Shown: positions 17,876-25,387 of the stretch, piece by piece
Numbering within the stretch: the first letter of the stretch is position 1
Layout of the letters: each line of letters opens with the position of its first letter
Assembly (NCBI GenBank): GCA_025360005.1
Contig: JANYDA010000059.1
Coordinates: 1-64,000, forward strand
Length of the DNA: 64,000 bases
Reading direction: 5' to 3'
Source of the DNA: Fibrobacteria bacterium
Lineage (GTDB): Bacteria; Fibrobacterota; Fibrobacteria; UBA11236
Translations under genes and position numbers: made by a program
The notes under the pieces: model-generated
The model's database searches: none
The model's input: the letters and a program-made list of their open reading frames with translations, nothing else
What the model was told of the DNA's origin: nothing

Positions 17876-17893
17876 TTGGTACGCGCTTTGCTT
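17876..17893 (+). promoter_or_regulatory. Sigma-54 (-24/-12) promoter of nrtABD
   Basis: The site TTGGTACGCGCTTTGCTT matches TTGGCACG-N4-TTGCT except T for C at one place. GG is at 17878-17879 and GC at 17890-17891, in exact register. The start would be near 17903. The TGGTACG core is shared with the nirA promoter. Confidence 0.88.
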
Positions 17894-17902
17894 TTTGAAA
17901 CC

Positions 17903-18397
17903 CCGTCCGTGTTAAACGCCAACTGATTGTTAGCGGCAGTGGTTTCAACGGACCAGGATGACCGAGACCTTTAGGTCCCGGCTCTGCCGCCGACGATAAG
18001 CATGGGCGCATAGGCGCCCGGGTAGCCGTATGGACGGCGCCTCAGCTTACTCCGGTCCGCCCGGGCTTTTGGACATACGAACCGCGGCCCTTAACTGGAG
18101 GCCGGAGGAGTATGCCCAATGAAGTCGGTTTCTAGGATTGGTATTAGTGGCGCAGGCGAAAGCCGGAGGAGACGCACGGAGTGCGCTTCCCGATATCACA
18201 CCGCTCCCCAGCGGACTCCTGAGGCCGCCCTACCGTCCAACCGCGGAAAGGCATTCCCGGCCGCAGGAGGGGATGCTCCCCATCCCCATCCCCCGGTAGG
18301 ATCATGCCTGGCATGTCCCCTCCTACCGGGGGACCGCACCTCTTTCAATGCCCGCGCGCCAATGCGGGAGAACCCGAATACAATAAGGAGCTTCACG
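17903..18397 (+). ncRNA. Long structured 5' leader of nrtA (candidate cis-regulatory RNA)
   Basis: The leader is about 495 nt from the predicted start to the nrtA ATG. Visible helices are GTCCGT/ACGGAC (17905-17910/17948-17953) enclosing CGCCAAC/GTTAGCG (17917-17923/17929-17935), CCGAGACC/GGTCCCGG (17962-17969/17974-17981), and TAAGC/GCTTA (17997-18001/18045-18049) enclosing two perfect hairpins (GGGCGC-ATAG-GCGCCC at 18004-18019 and GCCGT-ATGG-ACGGC at 18025-18038). CGGACC (17949-17954) can pair instead with GGTCCG (18054-18059), so there are two exclusive folds. Further hairpins follow, ending in the one at 18290-18332. I recognise no known riboswitch. Nitrate leaders in other bacteria are controlled by antitermination, which makes that a reasonable guess. 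GCCGGAGGAG occurs twice (near 18101 and 18160). Confidence 0.55.
18290..18332 (+). promoter_or_regulatory. Large hairpin before nrtA, possible attenuator
   Basis: A perfect 12-bp stem CCCCCGGTAGGA (18290-18301) pairs with TCCTACCGGGGG (18321-18332), with a second small hairpin CATGCC-T-GGCATG in the loop. The following bases (ACCGCACCTCTTTC) have no true T-run, so it is not a standard intrinsic terminator. It ends 65 nt before the nrtA start. Confidence 0.6.
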
Positions 18398-19813
18398 ATG
18401 TCGGCATCCATACTTTCGTTTTTTTCCACGCCCCGGGGAATCGGTTCGCGACTTGGAGACTGGCCCCAAAGGCTAAGGGCCGCGCGCCTGCGGGCCCGGT
18501 TGGCCGCAATCGCCTTGCGTACGGAAGTAACTTCGGCGTTACGCTCAGCGACGACGGTCGGCGCGGTGATGGCCGTTGTCTGCGCGCCGGCAAGCGCCGA
18601 TACGGCCAAGCCGGAAACGACCAAAGTCAAGCTTGGTTATATAGCCCTGAACGATTTCGCGCCGCTGGCCATCGCCAAGGAGAAAGGCCTGTTCGCCAAG
18701 TACGGCATGCCGGACGTGGAAGTCTTGAAGCAGGCTTCCTGGGGCGCGGTGCGGGACAACCTGGAGTTGGGATCCGGCAACGGCGGCATCGACGGCGCGC
18801 ATATCCTCACGCCCATGCCCTATGCGCTGACCCTGGGGTTGGTGACCAAGGGCAACAAACCTTGCCCCATGTATATCCTGGCCCGCCTCAACCTCAACAA
18901 CCAGGCCATCTCCATCGCCTCCAAGTACATCGACGACGGGATCAACAAGGATGCCTCCCTGTTCCGGCCCTGGATCGACGCTGCCAAGAAAAAAGGCGCC
19001 AAGCCGCTCACCTTCGCCATGACCTTCCCCACCGGAACGCATAATTATTGGATCCGCTATTGGCTTTCCGCGGGCGGCATCGATCCGGACGTGGACGTGG
19101 CCACCATCGTGATCCCGCCGCCGCAGATGGTGGCCAACATGCGCGTGGGCAATATGGACGCCTTCTGCGTAGGCGAACCCTGGGGCCAGCAGCTCATCAA
19201 CCAGCGCATCGGCTATACGGCGGTGCAGACGCAGGATATCTGGAAGGATCATCCGGAGAAGTCCTTCGCCATGCGCAAGGACTGGGTGGACGCCCATCCC
19301 GTAGCCGCCAAGGCCCTGCTGAAGGCCGTGATGGAGGCGCAGATGTGGTGCGACAAGCCCGAGAACGCCAAGGAGCTGGCCACCATCCTCTCGCAGAAGA
19401 ATTGGATCAATTGCCAGGTGGAGGATCTGCTGCCGCGCATCCAGGGCCATACCGAGTATGGCGACGGCAAGCGCAAGCCCAAGGAAGGCGAATACATGAA
19501 GTTCTGGCGCGACCACGCCTCTTTCCCCTACAAGAGTCATGAAAAATGGTTCCTGGCGGAGACGCGCCGCTGGGGCTTTTTGCCTAACGGGGTGGACTAC
19601 GACAAGGTGGTGGGACAGGTGAACCGCGCCGACCTGTGGCGCGAGTGCGCCAAGGAGATAGGCCAGGAAGCCATGATCCCGGCGGGCGATTCGCGCGGCG
19701 TGGAAACCTTTTTCGACGGCGTCACTTTCGATCCCGCGGATCCGGAAGCGTACCTGGCCAAGCTGAAGATCAAGAACATCGACGGCAAAAAAGGGTCGAT
19801 GGCCAGGAAATGA
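18398..19813 (+). CDS. nrtA: Nitrate ABC transporter substrate-binding protein
   Basis: This 471-aa protein is the exported binding protein of an NrtABD nitrate importer. After an unusually long basic N-terminal region and a hydrophobic segment (about residues 50-66, TVGAVMAVVCAPASA), the mature domain reads KVKLGYIALNDFAPLAIAKEKGLF, AHILTPMPYALTLG, TFPTGTHNYWIRYWLSAGG and IPPPQMVANMRVGNMDAFCVGEPWG, the NrtA/CmpA family pattern. I chose the ATG at 18398 because AAGGAG lies 8 nt upstream. An in-frame ATG at 18119, with GGAGGAG 8 nt before it, would add 93 residues that do not look like protein sequence. It shares these motifs with the NasS-like protein, which suggests the two are paralogues. 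It overlaps nrtB. Confidence 0.9.
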   Translation: MSASILSFFSTPRGIGSRLGDWPQRLRAARLRARLAAIALRTEVTSALRSATTVGAVMAVVCAPASADTAKPETTKVKLGYIALNDFAPLAIAKEKGLFAKYGMPDVEVLKQASWGAVRDNLELGSGNGGIDGAHILTPMPYALTLGLVTKGNKPCPMYILARLNLNNQAISIASKYIDDGINKDASLFRPWIDAAKKKGAKPLTFAMTFPTGTHNYWIRYWLSAGGIDPDVDVATIVIPPPQMVANMRVGNMDAFCVGEPWGQQLINQRIGYTAVQTQDIWKDHPEKSFAMRKDWVDAHPVAAKALLKAVMEAQMWCDKPENAKELATILSQKNWINCQVEDLLPRIQGHTEYGDGKRKPKEGEYMKFWRDHASFPYKSHEKWFLAETRRWGFLPNGVDYDKVVGQVNRADLWRECAKEIGQEAMIPAGDSRGVETFFDGVTFDPADPEAYLAKLKIKNIDGKKGSMARK

Positions 19814-20817
19814 TCATGAAAACCGAAAAGCAGACTCCCATGGGAAAGGGTCCCGCAAGCGGGATCCCGGAAATACCGGAACCGGAAAAGGCCGGCGGCC
19901 GAGGCCACCAGGTCGTAGCGGAAAGGCCCAAGCCCATGATCACCAACCTCAAGACGGTGGAAACCAAGATGAAAGCCTCCCAGCCCGCCAAGCCTCCGGC
20001 CCAGTTGCCGCCGCCGAGCGAAGACGCGGAAAAGGCGGCCCGCATGCGCGATCGCGCCCGCACCTTCATCATGCCGGTGCTGGCCCTCGCCTTCATCGGA
20101 CTGTTCTGGGAGATCTATTCCTCCCGAACGGGCGTGGTGCTGCCCGGACCGCTCAAGACCATCCATGATTCCTGGAACCTGATCGCCCATCCGTGGTTCG
20201 ATCACGGCCCCAACGACAAGGGCCTGGGGTGGCAATTGCTTTCCTCCTTGCAGCGCGTCGCCATCGGCTATTCGCTGGCGGCCGTCGTCGGCATCTTCCT
20301 GGGGATAGTGATCGGCAAATCCGCCATGGCTTTCAAGGCCCTGGATCCCATCTTCCAGGTCCTGCGCACCATCCCGCCCCTGGCCTGGCTGCCTATATCC
20401 CTGGCCACCTTCAACCAGGCGAATCCCTCCGCCATCTTCGTCATCTTCGTCACCGCCGTCTGGCCCATCATCATCAACACCTCGGTGGGCATCATGCGCA
20501 TCCCCGCGGACTATGAGAACGTGGCGCGCGTCTACCAATTGACGGGCTCGCGCTATTTCTTCAAGGTGATGCTGCCTTCGGCCGCGCCCTACATCTTCAC
20601 CGGCCTGCGCATCTCCATCGGCATGGCCTGGCTGGCCATCGTGGCCGCGGAAATGCTGACAGGCGGCGTGGGCATCGGCTTCTTCATCTGGGATTCCTGG
20701 AACTCCTCGCGCATGAGCGACATCCTGGTCTCGGTTTGCTACGTGGGCTTGATCGGCCTCACCTTGGACCGCATCGTGGCCAAAATCGCGTCCCTCTTCG
20801 GGACGAAGGGAGAGTAA
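19810..20817 (+). CDS. nrtB: Nitrate ABC transporter permease
   Basis: This 335-aa inner-membrane protein is a BPD-type permease of the NrtB/CmpB/SsuC group. About 85 N-terminal residues are hydrophilic and proline/lysine rich and are longer than usual. Six membrane segments follow, starting near FIMPVLALAFIGLFWEIY, with the conserved cytoplasmic loop region RVYQLTGSRYFFKVMLPSAAPYIFTGLRIS (EAA loop equivalent). The first ATG overlaps the nrtA stop (ATGA at 19810); a second in-frame ATG at 19816 is equally possible. The ATPase gene follows after one base. Together with NrtA and NrtD it forms a nitrate/nitrite importer. Confidence 0.9.
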   Translation: MIMKTEKQTPMGKGPASGIPEIPEPEKAGGRGHQVVAERPKPMITNLKTVETKMKASQPAKPPAQLPPPSEDAEKAARMRDRARTFIMPVLALAFIGLFWEIYSSRTGVVLPGPLKTIHDSWNLIAHPWFDHGPNDKGLGWQLLSSLQRVAIGYSLAAVVGIFLGIVIGKSAMAFKALDPIFQVLRTIPPLAWLPISLATFNQANPSAIFVIFVTAVWPIIINTSVGIMRIPADYENVARVYQLTGSRYFFKVMLPSAAPYIFTGLRISIGMAWLAIVAAEMLTGGVGIGFFIWDSWNSSRMSDILVSVCYVGLIGLTLDRIVAKIASLFGTKGE

Positions 20818-20818
20818 C

Positions 20819-21655
20819 ATGGGCGATACCAACCTGGATCTCAACGCCGAAAGGGAAGCCCGTTTCGTGGACATCTCCGGCGTTCATAAGCTTTTCGGAT
20901 CCGGCAAGTCCCGCTACCATGCGTTGGCCGGCGTGGATTTGCGCATCGCCAAGGGCGAGTTCGTCAGCATCATCGGCCATTCCGGCTGCGGCAAATCGAC
21001 CTTGCTCAACCTGGTGGCGGGGCTCAACCTGCCCACCACCGGAACCGTGGCCGTCAACGGCAAGGAAGTGAACGCGCCCGGCCTGGACAGGGCCGTGGTC
21101 TTCCAAAGCCATTCGCTATTGCCCTGGCTCACGGTGCTGGAAAACGTACAGGTGGCCGTGGACAGCGTTTACCCGGACAGGAACAAGCAGTTCCGCCTGG
21201 AAGAGGCGCGCAAGTACGTGGAAATGGTGCACCTGGGCAAGCATGCCAACAAGAAGCCGCCGGAGCTTTCCGGCGGCATGAAGCAGCGCGTAGGCATCGC
21301 GCGCGCCTTCGCCGCCAATCCGCAGGTATTGCTTTTGGACGAGCCCTTCGGAGCGCTGGATGCGCTCACGCGCGGCAGCATGCAGGACGAATTGACTTCC
21401 ATCTGGGAAAAAAACCGCAAGACCGTCATGATGATCACGCACGACGTGGACGAGGCCGTTTTCCTTTCCGATCGCATCGTGCTCATGTCCAACGGGCCGG
21501 CGGCCGTCATAGCCAAGGTGGTGGAGGTTCCCATCCCGCGCCCGCGCACCCGCGAAGCGCTGCTGGAGGATTCCCATTACCTGGAGATCCGAAAGGAGCT
21601 GCTGCATTACCTGATCGGGGCGTCTTCCCACGGGAGCGTGTCGGCGGCGGCTTAA
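20819..21655 (+). CDS. nrtD: Nitrate ABC transporter ATP-binding protein
   Basis: This 278-aa ATPase has Walker A GHSGCGKST (about residues 53-61), the Q-loop region VVFQSHSLLPW, signature LSGGMKQRVGIARA, Walker B LLLDEPFGALD and switch histidine in ITHDVDEAV. The pattern LLPWLTVLENV is typical of the NrtD/SsuB/TauB group. It has no NrtA-like C-terminal regulatory domain, so it is NrtD-type rather than NrtC-type. A single ATPase presumably works as a homodimer. The ATG is one base after the nrtB stop. Confidence 0.92.
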   Translation: MGDTNLDLNAEREARFVDISGVHKLFGSGKSRYHALAGVDLRIAKGEFVSIIGHSGCGKSTLLNLVAGLNLPTTGTVAVNGKEVNAPGLDRAVVFQSHSLLPWLTVLENVQVAVDSVYPDRNKQFRLEEARKYVEMVHLGKHANKKPPELSGGMKQRVGIARAFAANPQVLLLDEPFGALDALTRGSMQDELTSIWEKNRKTVMMITHDVDEAVFLSDRIVLMSNGPAAVIAKVVEVPIPRPRTREALLEDSHYLEIRKELLHYLIGASSHGSVSAAA

Positions 21656-21783
21656 GCCGGATATCACCGGGCGGGAGACGGACGCTCCTGAACGCCCGTT
21701 ATCGAAAATCAAGTCTCCGGAAGCGGCTTGCAGGCCGCCATGGGGAGGGAATTGTGCATAAACCTGAAACTCCGAGGAGAATT

Positions 21784-23112
21784 ATGAGAGCCCTGAAGAC
21801 CGTCATCCACATGTTACCCTGCCTGTCCCTTGGGCTGGCCTGGGCGGCCGCGCCGTCCGAATCGCCCTATTCCGCTCCGCAACCGCCTTTCTACGGACAG
21901 GTGCGCACGCGCACCGAATACGATATCAAGGGCATGGCGGACACCACCACCAAGAAGGCCCTGCTGAACACGCAACTGCGCACGCGCCTGGGCTTCGTGG
22001 CCGTGCCTTCGCCCGCGGTGGAAATCAAGGTGGAAGTCCAGGACGTGCGGTACATGGGCAGCGAGCCCGCGGCGCCCTATAATCCGGCCAGCGCCACGAC
22101 GGGAAACAAGACCGGAGTGGATCTCAGCCAGGGCTACGTGGCCGTGGAAGAAGGCATTTTCAAGACCGCCCTGGGCCGCCAGAAGATGAGCCTGGGTTCG
22201 GGACGTTTCCTGAGCACGCTGGAGTGGAGCCCCACTTCGCGCGTGTTCGACGGCTGGTCCGCCAACCTCAACCTGGATCCGGGCAACCTCACTGCCCTGG
22301 CCTACCTCATCCGCGATTCCAGCAACACCCTGGTCAAGGATCATGACGTCCTCACCGGTCTTTACTACAGCCACCAGATCACCCCCGATATCGTGGCGGA
22401 AGCGTACGGCTTCTACGATCAGGCGCGTCAGCCTACCGTCTACGCGGGCGACACGGCCAGCAACGCGGATCTGATGTACTACGGCGAGCGCGTGGCGGGC
22501 AAGGTTTCCCTGTTCGCTTTCGAGGAAGAATTCATCTACCAAGGCGGCGAACTGAACATGCGCGGAAACAAGACCAGCATGGCGTTCCAATTGGCAACCC
22601 GCGCCGGCGTGGTGATGGGCAACTACAAGGCCAACGTGGGCGTGGACATGATGAGCGGCGACGATACCCCGGGCGACGATGAGATCCACACCTACCGCGC
22701 CAATTATTATTTCGCGCATAACCTGTACGGCTGGATGGATTATTTCGTAGCCAATCCCAAGTACGGCGTGGTCGATTACCGGGCGGACGGGGACTTCGGT
22801 TTCCTGCCCGGTCCCACCGGCAACCCGCGCATCTCTTTCAAGCCCCAGTACCATTACTTCATGCCGCAGTCGGCCCCCTCGGGGGCGGACGATCCTTATG
22901 GCCAGGAGTTCGACGCGGAAGTCCATGTGGCCTGGTTCCCCAAGTCCAACATCGTGCTGGGCGCGGGTTTGTTCCTCCCGGATAACAGCGCTTGGAAATT
23001 GCCGGCGGCTTCCCAGGCCTTCACGGGCGCGCCCGCGGCCAAGTTGCTGAACAAGGATACCAAGAAGGAGGCGGGCTACTTCCTGTATTTCATGCCCACC
23101 TTCAATTTCTGA
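21784..23112 (+). CDS. Outer-membrane porin, alginate-export-like barrel
   Basis: This 442-aa protein has a signal peptide (MRALKTVIHMLPCLSLGLAW...AAA). The remainder consists of alternating beta-strand segments (FYGQVRTRTEYDIKG; LRTRLGFVAVPSPAVEIKVEVQDVRYMG; VDLSQGYVAVEEGIFKTALGRQKMSLG; ending in GYFLYFMPTFNF with a C-terminal aromatic). The layout resembles the alginate-export (AlgE-like) porin family. It lies 128 bp after nrtD with no terminator between, so it probably serves as the outer-membrane entry channel for nitrate or nitrite. The start ATG at 21784 follows GAGGAG. The substrate is inferred from context only. Confidence 0.75.
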   Translation: MRALKTVIHMLPCLSLGLAWAAAPSESPYSAPQPPFYGQVRTRTEYDIKGMADTTTKKALLNTQLRTRLGFVAVPSPAVEIKVEVQDVRYMGSEPAAPYNPASATTGNKTGVDLSQGYVAVEEGIFKTALGRQKMSLGSGRFLSTLEWSPTSRVFDGWSANLNLDPGNLTALAYLIRDSSNTLVKDHDVLTGLYYSHQITPDIVAEAYGFYDQARQPTVYAGDTASNADLMYYGERVAGKVSLFAFEEEFIYQGGELNMRGNKTSMAFQLATRAGVVMGNYKANVGVDMMSGDDTPGDDEIHTYRANYYFAHNLYGWMDYFVANPKYGVVDYRADGDFGFLPGPTGNPRISFKPQYHYFMPQSAPSGADDPYGQEFDAEVHVAWFPKSNIVLGAGLFLPDNSAWKLPAASQAFTGAPAAKLLNKDTKKEAGYFLYFMPTFNF

Positions 23113-23190
23113 TTCCGGATACCGGGGCGAGGGGCGCGGGCTATCCGCGCGGCCCGGGCAATCCCGTGCCGGCTATGGTATATTTGACCG

Positions 23191-25344
23191 ATGCAAATAT
23201 ACCCCCACGCCTATCCCCATTCCCGCAGGTCCGATCAAGTGGATACCCTGCACGGAGTAACCATCCAGGATCCCTATCGCTGGCTGGAGGATCTGGATGC
23301 GCCGGAAACGGCCGACTGGGTGGAGGCGCAGAACCGGGTCACTTTCAGCTTCCTTGATGCCATCCCCGAGCGCGCGGCCTTCAAGGAGCGGCTGACCGGC
23401 CTGTGGAATTACGAGCGTTACGGCACCCCGTTCCGCAAAGGCGGGCGCTACTTCTTCTTCAAGAACGACGGGCTGCAGAACCAAAGCGTGTTGTACACCA
23501 TGGACCGGTTGGAAGACGCGCCGCGCGTGCTCATCGATCCCAACGCTTTTTCCGCGGACGGAACGGTGGCCCTGGCCACGCTCGGCCTCAGCGAGGATGG
23601 GGAACAGTTGGTCTACGGCACCTCCGCTTCCGGATCGGATTGGGAAACCTGGAAGATACGTCCCGTGGCCGGCGGGCCGGATTCCCCCGAGCGCCTCGAT
23701 CGCATCAAATTCTCCGCGCCCGCTTGGGCCAAGGACGGATCGGGATTCTTCTACGGCCGCTTCGACGGGGACCCCGCCAAGCGGGACGAAGTGAACCGGT
23801 TCCAAAAGCTGTATTTCCACCGGCTGGGCGAGGCGCAGGAAAGGGACGCGCTCATCTACCACCGGCCCGATCAAAGCGAATGGGGGTTCACGCCGGAGGT
23901 GAGCGAGGACGGGCATACCTTGATCCTTTCCGTATGGAAGGGCACCGATCCCATGAACCTGGTGTTCTGGAAGGACCTGCGCGACCCGGCTTCGGAAGTC
24001 AGGCCGCTGGTGGCGGAGTTCCGGGCCAAGTTCGCGCATGTAGGCGATGCGGGCCGGACCTTATGGTTCCTGACGGATCTGGATGCGCCGCGCGGGCGCG
24101 TGATCGCCGTGGATTTGGATCGGCCGCGGGAAGCGGATTGGCCGACGCTGGTGCCGCAAGCGGAAGACACCTTGGAAAACGTATCCGCGGTGGGGAACCG
24201 CCTGGTGGCCTGCTATCTCCGCCACGCCCATTCGGTGGCGCGCATGTTCTCCTTCACGGGGGAACCCTTGGGGGAAATCCCCTTGCCCGGCCTGGGCGCG
24301 GTGAGCGGCTTTACCGGCGAACGCGGGGACATGGAAACTTTTTTCGCCTTCACCGGCTTCACCTTTCCGGCCACCGTGTATCGGCATGATTTTTCCAACG
24401 GGGTTTCCACTCTCTTCCGGCAGCCCAAGCTGGATTTCGACGCGGATCGTTTCGAGACCAGCCAGGCGTTCTACGCCGGCAAGGACGGGACGCGCATCCC
24501 CATGTTCCTTGTCCACAAGCGCGGGCTGGCGCGGGACGGCAGCGCGCCGGTTTACCTGTACGGGTACGGCGGCTTCAACATCTCCCTGACGCCTTCCTTC
24601 TCGGTGGGCAGCCTGCCCTGGCTGGAATTGGGCGGCGTGCTGGCGGTGGCCAACATCCGCGGCGGCGGCGAGTACGGGGAAGAGTGGCACCGGGCCGGCA
24701 GCAAGGAGAAGAAACAGACCTGCTTCGACGATTTCATCGCGGCGGGGGAGTGGCTGATCGCGGAAAAGTACACGCGGCCCGCGCGGCTGGCCATCGGGGG
24801 CGGCAGCAACGGCGGGCTCCTGGTGGCCGCCTGCATGGTGCAAAGGCCGGATCTGTTCGGCGCCGTGCTGCCCTCGGTGGGAGTCCTGGACATGCTGCGC
24901 TTCCACAAGTTCACCATCGGCTGGGCCTGGGAATCGGACTACGGCAGCCCGGACAAGCCGGAAGATTTCCGCGTCCTGCTGGCCTATTCCCCCTTGCACA
25001 ACCTCAAGCCCGGTGTGGCTTATCCCGCGACCATGATCACAACCGCCGATCACGATGATCGCGTGGTGCCTTCCCACAGCTTCAAGTTCGCGGCGGCCCT
25101 GCAGGCCGCGGCTGCGGGGCCGGAAGGAATCGCCGGGAAGGCCGGCGTCCCGGGTTCGGCGGCGGCGGGGCCTTGGCTGATCCGCGTGGAGACCAAGGCG
25201 GGCCACGGCGGCGGCAAGCCCATCGCCAAGGTGATCGAAGAGACCGCGGATCGCTGGGCCTTTCTGGTCAAGGTGCTCGGGGTGGGCGGGCCGGGCGGAA
25301 ACGATCGGGAAACTAGGGGGGCCAAGGGGAAAGATTTAAATTAA
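23191..25344 (+). CDS. Prolyl oligopeptidase family serine peptidase (S9A)
   Basis: This 717-aa protein starts with the family hallmark DPYRWLEDLDAPETADWVEAQN, then a seven-bladed propeller (about 75-400), then an alpha/beta hydrolase domain. The catalytic serine is S539 in GGSNGG, the aspartate is in DHDDRVVPSHSFKF (about 620-623) and the histidine is H672 in AGHGGGKP. It cleaves short peptides after proline. No signal peptide is seen, so it is probably cytoplasmic. A 25-residue insert rich in Ala/Gly (about 637-665) separates the Asp and His. The ATG at 23191 lacks a strong Shine-Dalgarno. It is 78 bp after the porin gene but looks functionally unrelated to nitrate use. Confidence 0.9.
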   Translation: MQIYPHAYPHSRRSDQVDTLHGVTIQDPYRWLEDLDAPETADWVEAQNRVTFSFLDAIPERAAFKERLTGLWNYERYGTPFRKGGRYFFFKNDGLQNQSVLYTMDRLEDAPRVLIDPNAFSADGTVALATLGLSEDGEQLVYGTSASGSDWETWKIRPVAGGPDSPERLDRIKFSAPAWAKDGSGFFYGRFDGDPAKRDEVNRFQKLYFHRLGEAQERDALIYHRPDQSEWGFTPEVSEDGHTLILSVWKGTDPMNLVFWKDLRDPASEVRPLVAEFRAKFAHVGDAGRTLWFLTDLDAPRGRVIAVDLDRPREADWPTLVPQAEDTLENVSAVGNRLVACYLRHAHSVARMFSFTGEPLGEIPLPGLGAVSGFTGERGDMETFFAFTGFTFPATVYRHDFSNGVSTLFRQPKLDFDADRFETSQAFYAGKDGTRIPMFLVHKRGLARDGSAPVYLYGYGGFNISLTPSFSVGSLPWLELGGVLAVANIRGGGEYGEEWHRAGSKEKKQTCFDDFIAAGEWLIAEKYTRPARLAIGGGSNGGLLVAACMVQRPDLFGAVLPSVGVLDMLRFHKFTIGWAWESDYGSPDKPEDFRVLLAYSPLHNLKPGVAYPATMITTADHDDRVVPSHSFKFAAALQAAAAGPEGIAGKAGVPGSAAAGPWLIRVETKAGHGGGKPIAKVIEETADRWAFLVKVLGVGGPGGNDRETRGAKGKDLN

Positions 25345-25387
25345 CCCGATATGCCGGGGGCTTCCCGGCGGTCGCCAAGGGCACGGA

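Noticed and set aside
17903-18060. ANTAR (NasT/NasR) target hairpins in the nrtA leader
   Set aside because: The hairpin loops are TGATT, TTTA, ATAG and ATGG; none is a hexaloop with A at position 1 and G at position 4, and no ANTAR protein is in the window.
18119-18397. Earlier in-frame start of nrtA with GGAGGAG upstream
   Set aside because: The extra 93 residues are low complexity and not signal-like, the DNA is full of hairpins, and the 18398 ATG has a good Shine-Dalgarno of its own. Kept as an alternative only.
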